A stretch of 64,000 nucleotides of DNA from Arthrobacter sp. HY1533 (lineage in GTDB: Bacteria > Actinomycetota > Actinomycetes > Actinomycetales > Micrococcaceae), in NCBI RefSeq assembly GCF_027568515.1, contig NZ_JANKZF010000014.1, positions 99,503 through 163,502 of the forward strand, read 5' to 3'. The notes beneath the pieces were generated by a model that was not told where the DNA came from, ran no database searches, and worked only from the letters and a program-made list of their open reading frames with translations. How positions within the stretch are numbered: the first letter of the stretch is position 1; the number at the start of each line of letters is the position of its first letter. The translations under genes were made by a program, and so were the position numbers. Positions 1 through 8,362 of the stretch are shown here, piece by piece.

Positions 1-1163
1 ATCCGCCGGCGGACGATGTTGCCGTAGATGCCGAGCCAGATGACGCCGATGCAGAGCAGTGGGCCTATGCCTGGTATGAGCGCGAGGATGCCCCCGAGCA
101 GTACACCCAGGATGATCATGCTGACGCCGGCCAGCCTGTGCATAGTGGGGCTGGATTTCCGGTGCTCGTCAGTGGGAACGGTCCCGCGTTTGACCTTCGG
201 TTGTCCGGCGGCGGGCGCTGATGCCTGCGGTGCGGCTCGGAAGGAGGAAGGAGTAGAGATGGTGGCAGTTGGCGGTCGTCCGGCGGCTGCTGGCGTTGGA
301 AGCTCACCTTGGTATGTGGGCGGGATTGTGTAGCTGTCTGAGTGCGGCACGAATTTGGGAACGGTGGTCGCCGGACCGATGATCCACTCGTCGGGGATTT
401 CCGTGGATTTCGCCGCTTGAAGGGTCAACTGAGCTGCGAGAGCAGATCCCTTGATGGTTGCCCAAGCAACGGGCAATACATTCATGGTCTCCATGTGTTC
501 AACGACGGGCAAGTAGTGACCCGAGGTGGCGCCGCTCAATTCGCCTACGCGTTCGCCTTCCAGCCGAACTTCAATGAATTGTTTCTCAGTTCCGTTCTTG
601 AGGCGGTTGATGCCGCGGTGCATCGTCAGTAAGAGCATGCCCACTCCAGAGGGCGGCACATAGTTGAAAAGAACATCAAAGTGATTTTCTTCTTTGATGA
701 CCTGCAGTCCACCGCCCCAGGGCAACACCGAGTAAGTACCCGTTGGGGCGTTGTTGATAGGGGTGAGTAGATTTGGCTCCCGAAGGACCAGCGTGACACG
801 GGACTCGAACTTGTTCGCGCCCCGACCGTCCCAAGGCCGTTGCGTGCTGGCCCAAATACGGGCGGTGGTTACCGCTGTGTGGCCGCTGGCCGCGATACGA
901 CCAATATCGTTCCAGTAACTGGCGTCGTCGTCTTTCGAAATGTAGGCAATGATTCGTCCGTTGACCCTGACAGAGATGGCATGAGTTCCATGGGGGTTGT
1001 CCGGCTCAGGGACTAGCTGAGCATCGACATTCATTTCGATGCTTTGGCCTACCGGAGGTTTCCCGCCAATGACCTTCGCGATGTTCGCCTGGTGGTAGAA
1101 CATGCCTACAGCATCGACGTTCGCCCAACCATTCTCAGGACCTGGCAGCCTATAGTCCGTCAT
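1..1163 (-). CDS. HIRAN-like domain membrane protein, truncated by the window edge
   Basis: The minus-strand frame is open from an ATG at 1163 to the window edge (387 codons). A GGGGA ribosome site lies six bases before it; an in-frame ATG at 1169 abuts that site and is less likely. Residues about 15-95 resemble a HIRAN domain, with the recognisable stretch AQLVPEPDNPHGTHAISVRV followed by a 'YISKDDA' segment. Residues about 130-245 form a second, related alpha/beta unit ending near GSALAAQLTLQAAK. A Pro/Ala/Thr-rich linker follows, then a hydrophobic stretch (about 350-380) ending in Arg-Arg-Arg, so the protein is probably anchored by its C-terminus. HIRAN domains are known from DNA-repair helicases and as stand-alone actinobacterial proteins; the function here is unknown. 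It lies 41 bp downstream of the helix-turn-helix gene and is probably cotranscribed. The true C-terminus is outside the window. Confidence 0.75.
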   Translation of the reverse strand, partial: MTDYRLPGPENGWANVDAVGMFYHQANIAKVIGGKPPVGQSIEMNVDAQLVPEPDNPHGTHAISVRVNGRIIAYISKDDDASYWNDIGRIAASGHTAVTTARIWASTQRPWDGRGANKFESRVTLVLREPNLLTPINNAPTGTYSVLPWGGGLQVIKEENHFDVLFNYVPPSGVGMLLLTMHRGINRLKNGTEKQFIEVRLEGERVGELSGATSGHYLPVVEHMETMNVLPVAWATIKGSALAAQLTLQAAKSTEIPDEWIIGPATTVPKFVPHSDSYTIPPTYQGELPTPAAAGRPPTATISTPSSFRAAPQASAPAAGQPKVKRGTVPTDEHRKSSPTMHRLAGVSMIILGVLLGGILALIPGIGPLLCIGVIWLGIYGNIVRRR

Positions 1164-1210
1164 TCTCATTCCCCAATCGGTTACGATGCGAGCAGCGCCC
1201 GCGGGTTGGT

Positions 1211-1825
1211 CTAGTTGTCGTGCTTTGTGTCTTGTGATTCTTCGCCGCGCTCGCGGGCTCGGGCGTCTTGTTCGGCGCCAAGGTTCGGATGGCCGCTTGC
1301 TGCCAGTTCGCAATGGTTGGCCGGCAGTGGCACGCGGCCGAACTCGTCGGCATCCAGGGTGGGCGGGGGATACACATACGGGACCTTCTTGCCCTTGGGG
1401 TTGGCAGGGGCGTTCCCTGCCTGGTTCATATGGGTGGGATTGGCTGCCGCCTCCTCTTGATTTGTAGCGTCAAGAGTTCGAATCGTGTCCACGAAACCTT
1501 GGATGATTTGTCGGTCCAGAGCGCTGAACTCCTGCGAATCGCGGACCACATCTTCGAGCGCCGGCCGTACGGCCTGCCCCTCGGCTCCCATACTGGCCAT
1601 GGCGCCCTGGACAACTCTCTGAACCGGGACCCGGACGACTTCTGCAAGGGCGTGGATGACGTTGCCCTTGATTGAGATGAGCTCCTGGTTCTTCAGCCGC
1701 GAGAAGTTCGAGTGCTTCATATCCAGTGCGAGGTTCTCAGTGCGCCGCTGAAGATATCGGGTAGACCAGCCGTTCTTGTCCTGGGCAACTTGAGTCAGGA
1801 CATCAAGCGAATGTGTTGCGTTCAC
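1211..1825 (-). CDS. Putative helix-turn-helix DNA-binding protein
   Basis: This 204-residue protein starts at GTG 1825, chosen because GAGAGG lies eight bases upstream and a consensus-like promoter ends just before it; the open frame extends further up but without support. Residues about 8-70 (VLTQVAQDKNGWSTRYLQRR..., ending VIHALAEVVRVPVQRVVQGA) match the pattern of actinobacterial XRE-like repressors: a helix, 'GWSTRYLQRR', then 'ALAEVVRVP'. A later 'SALDRQIIQGFVDTIRTLD' helix resembles the tail of such proteins. The last 90 residues are polar and apparently disordered. It is the first gene of a minus-strand pair with the HIRAN-like gene, so it may regulate or partner it. The DNA-binding assignment is inference from pattern, not from a strong motif. 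Confidence 0.6.
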   Translation of the reverse strand: MNATHSLDVLTQVAQDKNGWSTRYLQRRTENLALDMKHSNFSRLKNQELISIKGNVIHALAEVVRVPVQRVVQGAMASMGAEGQAVRPALEDVVRDSQEFSALDRQIIQGFVDTIRTLDATNQEEAAANPTHMNQAGNAPANPKGKKVPYVYPPPTLDADEFGRVPLPANHCELAASGHPNLGAEQDARARERGEESQDTKHDN

Positions 1826-1882
1826 TACGTCCGCCTCTCGAATGGCCACGCAGCACCCAGACTTGGCGGACACTGCAACATA

Positions 1883-1911
1883 TAAATAAATGAACTCCAA
1901 AAAGAATACAA
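1883..1911 (-). promoter_or_regulatory. Predicted sigma-70-type promoter for the helix-turn-helix/HIRAN pair
   Basis: Read on the minus strand, TTGTAT (1906-1911) and TATTTA (1883-1888) are separated by exactly 17 bp in an AT-rich stretch unusual for this genome. Transcription would begin near 1876, about 50 bases before the GTG at 1825, which supports that start over longer in-frame alternatives. Confidence 0.45.
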
Positions 1912-2182
1912 GTTGTGGCATCGTTTCACCGGATTGGCGCGGGCGCGCGGAACACACACAGTGAAAGCCAGAGTATGCCGTGCATAGCCATAAATTGAGC
2001 AGGTGGCTACAGGAAGCGATGCGGCGGTTGCTGCCTAGAACCTGGCTACTAGCTACCGACGTTGTCTCAACGCAGCCCAGAGGCCGACAGTTACCGTCGC
2101 GGCTAACGATCGTCCCTGACTTTCCGGCTGCCGTCTCGACAAGATTGCTGGCTGGATGTCGCACGGCTGCAAGATTCGGGAC
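1912..2182. other. Non-coding stretch between accessory edge and core
   Basis: I see no convincing gene on either strand. The frames that stay open lack ribosome sites and look like random high-GC translation. No tRNA or direct repeat typical of an attachment site was found, although a plus-strand terminator immediately follows, which hints that a plus-strand gene or RNA once ended here. Confidence 0.4.
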
Positions 2183-2214
2183 GCCCCCGGCCTGCGGAAA
2201 CGCAGGCCGGGGGC
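2183..2214 (+). terminator. Strong rho-independent terminator without an upstream gene
   Basis: A perfect 14-bp stem, GCCCCCGGCCTGCG (2183-2196) with CGCAGGCCGGGGGC (2201-2214), closes a GAAA tetraloop. It is followed by a T-rich ACTTTTGCTTT, so it works in the plus direction. No plus-strand gene precedes it within the window. Confidence 0.75.
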
Positions 2215-2374
2215 ACTTTTGCTTTGGGCCGGAAGCGGAGGTTGTTCGCCAACGGGCACGTTGGCTGTGACAAATCCGTCATATTCGGCCTGTCACAATG
2301 CCCGCAATTTCCGGGACGCCGTGGCAGTTCATCGGAGAGAATTGGCACCTCGACATTCTTGAAGGATTCAGCCC

Positions 2375-2572
2375 ATGTTTTGGAACAACGCGCGTGCCCG
2401 TTTTCGGCAATGGATTGAGCGGCACATCATCGCCGACGACCCCATGCCGGAACGCTCGCGCCTGGACATCATGTGTGAAGGGTCCGCCACGGGCACTGCC
2501 GCGGAGCCCCCGGAGGATGACGTGGCCGGGGGCCGCGCGGGGACCGTGAGCAACGGACAGCCCGGGGACTGA
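2375..2572 (+). CDS. Small hypothetical protein (65 aa)
   Basis: ATG 2375 is preceded by GAAGGA with a nine-base gap. The N-terminal half is basic and aromatic (MFWNNARARFRQWIERHI), followed by 'ADDPMPERSRLDIMCEG', and the C-terminal half is a low-complexity acidic/Gly tail. From memory, short proteins with an 'ADDP...SRLD' core recur in Arthrobacter relatives, which favours a real gene, but I cannot name a function. It lies between the orphan terminator and the operator of the acyl-CoA dehydrogenase gene. Confidence 0.5.
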   Translation: MFWNNARARFRQWIERHIIADDPMPERSRLDIMCEGSATGTAAEPPEDDVAGGRAGTVSNGQPGD

Positions 2573-2654
2573 CGGCCGCAGCGCCGTCCGCCGCGGGTGC
2601 GCGTGCCGCCCGCGGGATCCGGCAATGTTGCCTTCGCCACACAAGATGCGGTAA

Positions 2655-2670
2655 GTTACTGACCAGTAAC
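2655..2670. promoter_or_regulatory. Near-perfect palindromic operator before the acyl-CoA dehydrogenase gene
   Basis: GTTACTGACCAGTAAC is palindromic except for its two central bases. TTACT-type palindromes of this kind are typical binding sites of TetR-family regulators of acyl-CoA metabolism in actinobacteria (family knowledge). It lies 60 bp before the GTG start; no regulator gene is adjacent. Confidence 0.6.
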
Positions 2671-2730
2671 ATGTTTGGTGCTGGGCCGAACGGTCACTGT
2701 TCAATGATGAAGACAAGCAAAGGAATTCCC

Positions 2731-3921
2731 GTGTCCAAGGCTGCCGCAGACCCGAACAACCTCCCCTACGCCGACGGCGACTTCTATGGATTTGAGCAGA
2801 TGCTCTCCGAAGCCGAGCGCGAACGCCTGCAGGAAATCCGCGACTTCCTGGCCAAGGAGGTCAAGCCGATCGCCACCGACTGCTGGAACCGCGGCGAGTT
2901 CCCCATGGAGATCATCCCCAAGCTTGCCGCGCTGGACATCATGAGCCCCGTCCACCGTCAGGGTTACTCGAGCCTGTTTGCCGGACTGGCCCATGCCGAA
3001 TTCACCCGGGCCGACGCCTCCATCGCCACGTTCATGGGCGTGCATGACGGCCTGTTCACCGGCTCCATCGAAGCCCTGGCTTCCGAGGAGCAAAAGGCCG
3101 CTTGGCTCCCGGACATCTACGCCATGAAGAAGATCGGCGCCTTCGGCCTGACCGAACCCCTCGGCGGCTCCGACGTTGCCGGCGGCACCCGCACCACTGC
3201 CGTGCGGGACGGCGAGAATTGGATCATCAACGGCGCCAAGCGATGGATTGGCAACGCAACGTTCTCCGACTGGGTTGTCATCTACGCCCGCGACGTCGCC
3301 GACAACCAGGTCAAGGCCTTCCTCGTGGACACCACCCTGCCGGGCTACAGTGCCACGAAGATCGAGAACAAGACTGCCCTGCGCACTGTGCAGAATGCCG
3401 ACATCACCCTCGAAAACGTGGTTGTCCCGCACAGCCACAAGCTCGCCGGCGGCAACAGCTTCCGCGACACCAACAAGGTCCTGAAGGTCACCCGCCTGGC
3501 CGTGGCGTGGCAGGCCGTGGGCCAGCAGATGGCCGCATTCGACGTTGCCCGCCGCTACGCCGTGGAGCGCCACCAGTTCGGCCGGCCCATCGCCTCCTTC
3601 CAAATGGTGCAGGACCAGCTGGTGAAAATGCTCGGCAACACCGTGGCCTCCATGGGCATGATGGTGCGTCTGTCCCAGCTGGAGGACCTGGGCCAGGCGA
3701 AGGACGAGCAGTCCGCCCTGGCCAAGGCCTTCACCACGTCCCGCATGCGCGAGACGGTCGCCATGGGCCGGAGCATCCTGGGCGGCAACGGCATTGTCAC
3801 CGACTACGAGATGGCCAAGATCTTTGCCGACGCCGAGGCCATCTACTCCTATGAGGGCACCTACGAGATCAACACCCTCGTCACGGGTCGCGCCATCACG
3901 GGCATCTCCGCCATCGTCTAA
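2731..3921 (+). CDS. Acyl-CoA dehydrogenase, glutaryl-CoA dehydrogenase-like
   Basis: This FAD flavoenzyme oxidises the alpha-beta bond of an acyl-CoA. The GTG at 2731 is chosen because AAAGGA lies about seven bases upstream; ATGs at 2671 and 2704 lack ribosome sites. The product is 396 residues, usual for the family. The three dehydrogenase domains are all present: an N-terminal helical domain, a middle beta-domain with 'GAFGLTEPLGGSDVAGGTRT', and a C-terminal helical domain with 'RRYAVERHQFGRPIASFQMVQ'. The expected catalytic glutamate is Glu375 in 'SYEGTYEINTLVTGRAITG', a tail most like the glutaryl-CoA dehydrogenase branch. The substrate cannot be fixed from sequence; the decarboxylating activity of true GcdH is not assured. 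The gene is monocistronic with a palindromic operator upstream, and its 3' end overlaps the convergent M23 gene by four bases. Confidence 0.9.
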   Translation: MSKAAADPNNLPYADGDFYGFEQMLSEAERERLQEIRDFLAKEVKPIATDCWNRGEFPMEIIPKLAALDIMSPVHRQGYSSLFAGLAHAEFTRADASIATFMGVHDGLFTGSIEALASEEQKAAWLPDIYAMKKIGAFGLTEPLGGSDVAGGTRTTAVRDGENWIINGAKRWIGNATFSDWVVIYARDVADNQVKAFLVDTTLPGYSATKIENKTALRTVQNADITLENVVVPHSHKLAGGNSFRDTNKVLKVTRLAVAWQAVGQQMAAFDVARRYAVERHQFGRPIASFQMVQDQLVKMLGNTVASMGMMVRLSQLEDLGQAKDEQSALAKAFTTSRMRETVAMGRSILGGNGIVTDYEMAKIFADAEAIYSYEGTYEINTLVTGRAITGISAIV

Positions 3922-4502
3922 TCCCGGCGCCCTGCTGCGGGTTGGTTGGTCAAGGGCAGCAGGACCGACGGCCGCAGGTCCAGGATGAACTGCAGCGGAT
4001 CAAGGTAGTCCTCCCCGCGCCGCACGCCCCAGTGCAGGCAGGAGCCGTCCCCGGCCGGGTCCCTGCAGTGTGTGGGACCTGCCACCTTGCCAATATCCTG
4101 GCCCCGGGCCACCGTGTCGCCCGCCTTGAGGCGCGAGAGGACCGGTTCAAAACTGAGCCGCAAACCGCCTGCCACGGCAATGGTCAGCACCGGCCGGTCG
4201 ACCACGTTGCCGGAGAACGCCACCACGCCGGCCGTCGGAGCCAGCACTGCGGCGCCTTGTTCAGCGGCCAGGTCAACGCCGCGGTGGCCAGAAAGCCACG
4301 GCTTGGCCGGCGGGTCAAAGACATTCACCACCCGCGGGCGCCCGGCCAGCGGCCAGCCCCAAGCGAGCGTCGCAGGGAGGGGGAGGGGTGCCGCGGCCAC
4401 GGGGGAAGTGGCGGGACCCGGCAGGAGCGCAAGGACCAGCAAGAGCGCACCCAGCAAATGCCCCCGCGGGTGACAGCGTAAGTAGTCCAGTATGTAGCCC
4501 AT
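3918..4502 (-). CDS. M23 (LytM-type) peptidase-fold exported protein
   Basis: Counted from ATG 4502 the product is 194 residues; TTG starts at 4508 or 4511 have a better ribosome site (AGGGG), so the N-terminus is uncertain by a few residues. A hydrophobic signal segment (about 16-40, ending near PVAAAP) indicates export. The M23 zinc-binding HxxxD is intact (His73, Asp77 in 'SGHRGVDLAA'). The usual HxH reads Cys155-Leu-His157 ('SCLHWGV'), so the outer histidine, normally the catalytic base, is replaced. The protein may have altered activity or act as a peptidoglycan-binding activator. It is convergent with the acyl-CoA dehydrogenase gene and divergent from rpsB. Confidence 0.8.
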   Translation of the reverse strand: MGYILDYLRCHPRGHLLGALLLVLALLPGPATSPVAAAPLPLPATLAWGWPLAGRPRVVNVFDPPAKPWLSGHRGVDLAAEQGAAVLAPTAGVVAFSGNVVDRPVLTIAVAGGLRLSFEPVLSRLKAGDTVARGQDIGKVAGPTHCRDPAGDGSCLHWGVRRGEDYLDPLQFILDLRPSVLLPLTNQPAAGRRD

Positions 4503-4848
4503 GCCCAACAATGCGCCCCTGAAGGCCCCGCGGGGAGGTGCCCCGGGCAAGTTGTGGACAAGCCCATGGGTGGAACGGCCTGTGGGGGAGCGGTTGTGGT
4601 CAGCCGCCGTTGCCCGCCTGTAGTAACATTGAAAGAGCAGTGTGCCGTGTGCACGCTGACTACGCGCACCCCACCTGATGAGGAATTCGAGAATCTTCTT
4701 GAATCCTGCGGATGGATTGTGTCCATGCGGTCCGCCTCACGGCGGTTGATGGAATGCACAATGGGTGCCAGGAGCAACGGAACCACCGGGCAACCGGCAC
4801 GGAACCAAGGCTGATCGAACCGTAAAACTAACTAGAAGGAGCGCCGGC
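4503..4848 (+). other. Intergenic region and probable leader of rpsB
   Basis: Between the M23 start and rpsB I see no convincing gene; a short plus-strand frame (4554-4814) lacks a ribosome site. The stretch must hold the rpsB promoter and a long 5' leader. A TAGTAACAT segment near 4621 could be a -10 region, but no clear -35 is placed correctly. I do not recognise a known ribosomal-protein leader fold. Confidence 0.4.
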
Positions 4849-5688
4849 ATGCCCGTCGTAACTATGCGCCAGCTGCTTGACAGCGGCGTCCACTTTGGAC
4901 ACCAGACCCGTCGTTGGAACCCGAAGATGAAGCGATTCATCCTCACGGAGCGCAACGGCATCTACATCATCGACCTGCAGCAGTCACTGTCCTTCATTGA
5001 CCGCGCCTACGAGTTCGTAAAGGCCACCGTTGCACACGGCGGCACCGTTCTCTTCGTCGGTACCAAGAAGCAGGCTCAGGAAGCAATTGCCGAGCAGGCT
5101 ACCCGCGTTGGCCAGCCCTACGTGAACCAGCGCTGGTTGGGCGGTATGCTCACCAACTTCCAGACGGTTTCCAAGCGTATCTCCCGCATGAAGGAACTCG
5201 AAGAGATCAACTTCGAAGACGTTGCTTCCTCGGGCCACACCAAGAAGGAGCTCCTGCTCCTCAAGCGTGAACTCACCAAGCTGCAGACCAACCTCGGTGG
5301 TATCCGCAACCTGACCAAGGCACCGTCCGTGCTCTGGGTTGTTGACACCCCGAAGGAACACCTCGCCATCGACGAGGCACACAAGCTGAACATCCCCGTT
5401 GTGGCCATCCTGGACTCCAACTGCAACCCCGACGAAGTTGATTTCCCGATCCCGGGCAACGACGACGCCATCCGCTCCGTTGCGCTGCTGACCCGCGTGA
5501 TCGCTGATGCAGTTGCAGAGGGCCTGATCGCTCGCAACAACAAGGCAACCGGCAACGAAGAAGCTCCGGCTGAGCCGCTGGCTGAGTGGGAGCGCGAGCT
5601 CCTCGAGGCACCCGCCGCTGAAGCTGCTGTTGAAGCCGCTGTTGAGGCTCCGGCCGAAGCTGCCGCAGAAGCTGCAACCGAGAAGTAA
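4849..5688 (+). CDS. rpsB: 30S ribosomal protein S2
   Basis: S2 binds the head-body junction of the 30S subunit. ATG 4849 follows AGAAGGAG at a proper distance and begins '[30 protein letters not shown]', the hallmark N-terminus of the family. The core 'KNPKxxxF...IIDLQQSL' and '[12 protein letters not shown]' signatures are intact. At 279 residues it is longer than the enterobacterial protein because of an Ala/Glu-rich C-terminal extension (about 235-279) common in actinobacteria. It heads the rpsB-tsf pair; the 162-bp gap to tsf contains hairpins. Confidence 0.98.
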   Translation: MPVVTMRQLLDSGVHFGHQTRRWNPKMKRFILTERNGIYIIDLQQSLSFIDRAYEFVKATVAHGGTVLFVGTKKQAQEAIAEQATRVGQPYVNQRWLGGMLTNFQTVSKRISRMKELEEINFEDVASSGHTKKELLLLKRELTKLQTNLGGIRNLTKAPSVLWVVDTPKEHLAIDEAHKLNIPVVAILDSNCNPDEVDFPIPGNDDAIRSVALLTRVIADAVAEGLIARNNKATGNEEAPAEPLAEWERELLEAPAAEAAVEAAVEAPAEAAAEAATEK

Positions 5689-5701
5689 AAAACTTTTCCT
5701 C

Positions 5702-5798
5702 GCGGACCCCGCCCAGGGAGCAATCCCGGGCAGTCCGCCACCCAGGAACCAGATGCTGGCAGGATCGCGCCGCCCACAAGGCACAGCGGTCCTGCCAG
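5702..5798 (+). promoter_or_regulatory. Two hairpins between rpsB and tsf
   Basis: The first structure pairs GCGGAC (5702-5707) with GTCCGC (5733-5738), with an inner GCCCAGGGA/TCCCGGGC stem on a GCAA loop. The second pairs CTGGCAGGA (5756-5764) with TCCTGCCAG (5790-5798). Neither is followed by a T-run, so partial attenuation or an mRNA processing and stability element is more likely than full termination. Confidence 0.4.
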
Positions 5799-5850
5799 AA
5801 CTGGCCTAAAACTGATTTGCATACTCAAACATCTACACTGAGGGGTTCAC

Positions 5851-6678
5851 ATGGCGAACTACACCGCCGCTGATATTAAGGCTCTGCGCGAGCGCACGGG
5901 CGCTGGCATGATGGACGTCAAGAAGGCTCTCGACGAGGCAAACGGCGACGCCGACAAGGCCATGGAGCTCATCCGCATCAAGGGCCTCAAGGGTGCCACG
6001 AAGCGTGAAGGCCGCTCCACCGCCGAGGGCCTGGTTGCCGCTGCCGTTGAAAACGGCGTTGGCGTCATGGTTGAGGTCAACTGCGAAACTGACTTCGTTG
6101 CCAAGGCTGCCCCCTTCATCGAATTCTCCAACAAGGTTCTCGCAACCGCGCTGTCCTCCGGTGCAGCCGATGTTGAGACCCTGCTGGCTGTTGACGTTGA
6201 CGGCAAGCCCATGTCCGAGGTTGTCATCGAAGCCGGTGCACTCTTGGGCGAAAAGGTTGCCATCCGCCGCATTGCACGCATCGAGGGTGCAACTGTTGAC
6301 GCTTACCTGCACAAGACCTCCAAGGACCTCCCGGCCCAGGTTGGCGTGCTGTTCGCCGTTGATGGCGACAACCAGGAAGTCGCACACGACGTGGCCGTGC
6401 ACATCGCCGCCATGTCCCCGACGTTCCTGACCCGCGACGAGGTTGCTGCAGACGTCGTTGAAAGCGAACGCCGCATCGCCACCGAAACCGCACAGGCAGA
6501 GGGCAAGCCGGAAGCCGCCATGACCAAGATCGTTGAAGGCCGCCTGACCGGCTTCTTCAAGGAGATCGTCCTGGTTGACCAGGCATTCGCCAAGGACGCC
6601 AAGAAGAGCGTCGGCGTTGTTCTGGAAGAAGCAGGCGTCAAGCCTGTTGCCTTCGCACGCTTCCGCGTGGGCGCGTAA
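5851..6678 (+). CDS. tsf: Elongation factor Ts
   Basis: EF-Ts recycles EF-Tu by GDP release. ATG 5851 is preceded by GAGGGG. The 275-residue product opens with the UBA-like domain 'YTAADIKALRERTGAGMMDVKKAL' and carries the conserved 'CETDFVAK' motif at about 77-84, followed by the two dimerisation subdomains. Length and order after rpsB are as usual. A stem-loop at 6730-6766 ends the unit. Confidence 0.98.
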   Translation: MANYTAADIKALRERTGAGMMDVKKALDEANGDADKAMELIRIKGLKGATKREGRSTAEGLVAAAVENGVGVMVEVNCETDFVAKAAPFIEFSNKVLATALSSGAADVETLLAVDVDGKPMSEVVIEAGALLGEKVAIRRIARIEGATVDAYLHKTSKDLPAQVGVLFAVDGDNQEVAHDVAVHIAAMSPTFLTRDEVAADVVESERRIATETAQAEGKPEAAMTKIVEGRLTGFFKEIVLVDQAFAKDAKKSVGVVLEEAGVKPVAFARFRVGA

Positions 6679-6729
6679 GTACAACACTTCGCAACCCAGG
6701 CCGCCCCGGTGGCCTGAGGCGATGTGACG

Positions 6730-6766
6730 AAGAAGGGGTGGCCGCCAACTGCGGTTGCCCCTTCTT
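6730..6766 (+). terminator. Terminator after tsf
   Basis: AAGAAGGGG (6730-6738) pairs with CCCCTTCTT (6758-6766), with additional GCCGC/GCGGT pairing inside. The T-run is weak, but the position directly after tsf and before the pyrH leader fits a transcription end. Confidence 0.6.
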
Positions 6767-6909
6767 TGCGTCCATCGTCGGATAAGATTTAGGCGCACCC
6801 TTTTCAACTGGCCCCGGCCCGGCGGAATACCGCACCCCAGCACAACGGCAAATGGCCCCGGACCGATCCCCGACGCGGCGGACGGCAGCCGGCACCCACG
6901 GAAGGCACC

Positions 6910-7677
6910 ATGACCTCGAACACTTCGCAGACCGAGCCCACCACCACTGCAGCTGAACCAGCAGCGGGAGCCGGACGGCGCCGTCGTGTGCTGCTCAAGC
7001 TTTCCGGCGAGGTCTTTGGAGCTGGCAAGCTCGGCGTCGACCCCGAGACCATCCGCGGCATCGCCAAGCAGATCGCCAGCACCGTGGACACGGTTGAGGT
7101 GGCCATTGTGGTTGGCGGCGGCAACTTCTTCCGCGGCGCCGAGCTCTCCGCCTCCGGCATGGACCGTTCACGCGCCGACTACATGGGCATGCTGGGCACC
7201 GTCATGAACTGCCTGGCCCTGCAGGACTTCCTGGAACAGGCCGGCGTAGACACCCGCGTCCAGAGCGCCATCACCATGGGCCAGGTTGCCGAGGCCTACA
7301 TTCCGCGGCGCGCCATCCGCCACCTGGAGAAGAGCCGCGTGGTCATCTTTGGTGCCGGCGCGGGCCTGCCCTACTTCTCCACCGACACCGTTGCCGCCCA
7401 GCGCGCCCTGGAAGTCCACGCCGATGTGGTGCTCATGGCAAAGAACGGTGTTGACGGCGTCTACACGGCAGACCCCAAGAAGGACCCCACGGCCGTCAAG
7501 CTCGACCACCTCAGCTACGACGAGGCCATGGCCCGCGACATCCGCGTCATGGACCAGACCGCCTTCAGCCTGTGCAAGGACAACAATGTCACCATGCTGG
7601 TCTTCGGCATGGAGGGTGAAGGCAACGTTGCCCGTGCCATCCTCGGTGAGGAACTCGGCACACTCGTCACCCCGTAG
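6910..7677 (+). CDS. pyrH: UMP kinase
   Basis: This kinase phosphorylates UMP to UDP in the cytosol for pyrimidine supply. ATG 6910 follows GGAAGG. After a polar 25-residue extension the amino-acid-kinase core starts '[13 protein letters not shown]', with the glycine-rich '[11 protein letters not shown]' loop and the '[18 protein letters not shown]' segment typical of bacterial PyrH. Length is 255, slightly long because of the N-terminal tail. It stands apart from tsf, behind a terminator, and 127 bp before frr. Confidence 0.97.
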   Translation: MTSNTSQTEPTTTAAEPAAGAGRRRRVLLKLSGEVFGAGKLGVDPETIRGIAKQIASTVDTVEVAIVVGGGNFFRGAELSASGMDRSRADYMGMLGTVMNCLALQDFLEQAGVDTRVQSAITMGQVAEAYIPRRAIRHLEKSRVVIFGAGAGLPYFSTDTVAAQRALEVHADVVLMAKNGVDGVYTADPKKDPTAVKLDHLSYDEAMARDIRVMDQTAFSLCKDNNVTMLVFGMEGEGNVARAILGEELGTLVTP

Positions 7678-7804
7678 CATCCGCGAAACCGGGGCCCGTG
7701 TGGCTGGCCCCGGTCCGGGGGTACCGCACGGTAGGATGGTGTCAGAATTGCCGCAGGCGCATGCCGCGGAATAGTTTGTAGTCATATATTTCAGGGAGAG
7801 ACGC

Positions 7805-8362
7805 GTGATCGAAGATACTTTGCTCGAGGCCGAGGAAAAGATGGACAAGGCCATTGAGGTAGCCAAAGAGGAATTCTCAGCGGTCCGCACAGGCCGTGCC
7901 AACCCCGCCATGTTCCACAAGGTCATGGTGGAGTACTACGGCTCCCCGACCCCGCTGCAGCAGCTGGCCGCCTTCTCCGTGCCGGAGGCCCGCACCCTGC
8001 TCATCACCCCGTTCGACAAGACGGCCATGCACGACATTGAGCGCGCCCTGAGTTCCTCCGAGGTGGGCGCCAACCCCTCCAACGACGGCAACGTTATCCG
8101 CATCATCATGCCGGAGCTGACCCAGGAACGCCGCAAGGAATACGTCAAGCTGGTCCGCACCAAGGGTGAAGACGCCAAGATCTCCGTGCGCAACATCCGC
8201 CGCAAGGCCAAGGAGCAGCTGGACAAGTCCGTCAAGGACGGCGACGCCGGCGAGGACGAGGGTTCGCGTGCCGAGAAGGAACTGGACGCCATGACCAAGT
8301 CGCACGTGGACAACATCGATGAGCTGCTCAAGCGCAAGGAAGTCGAGCTTCTCGAGGTCTAA
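7805..8362 (+). CDS. frr: Ribosome recycling factor
   Basis: RRF splits post-termination ribosomes with EF-G. The GTG at 7805 has GGGAGAG upstream. The 185-residue protein shows the family signatures 'FSAVRTGRANPAMFHKVMVEYYGSPTPLQQLA' and 'ERRKEYVKLVRTKGEDAKISVRNIRR'. Its TAA overlaps the ATG of cdsA by one base, so the two are translationally coupled. Confidence 0.97.
   Translation: MIEDTLLEAEEKMDKAIEVAKEEFSAVRTGRANPAMFHKVMVEYYGSPTPLQQLAAFSVPEARTLLITPFDKTAMHDIERALSSSEVGANPSNDGNVIRIIMPELTQERRKEYVKLVRTKGEDAKISVRNIRRKAKEQLDKSVKDGDAGEDEGSRAEKELDAMTKSHVDNIDELLKRKEVELLEV

Noticed and set aside
2266..2297. TGTGACA...TGTCACA inverted repeat resembling a CRP site
   Set aside because: The arms are 18 bases apart, not the 6 expected for CRP/GlxR, and the position fits no promoter.
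4554..4814. 86-codon plus-strand frame in the rpsB leader
   Set aside because: No ribosome site, no conserved feature; the region is better explained as promoter and leader.
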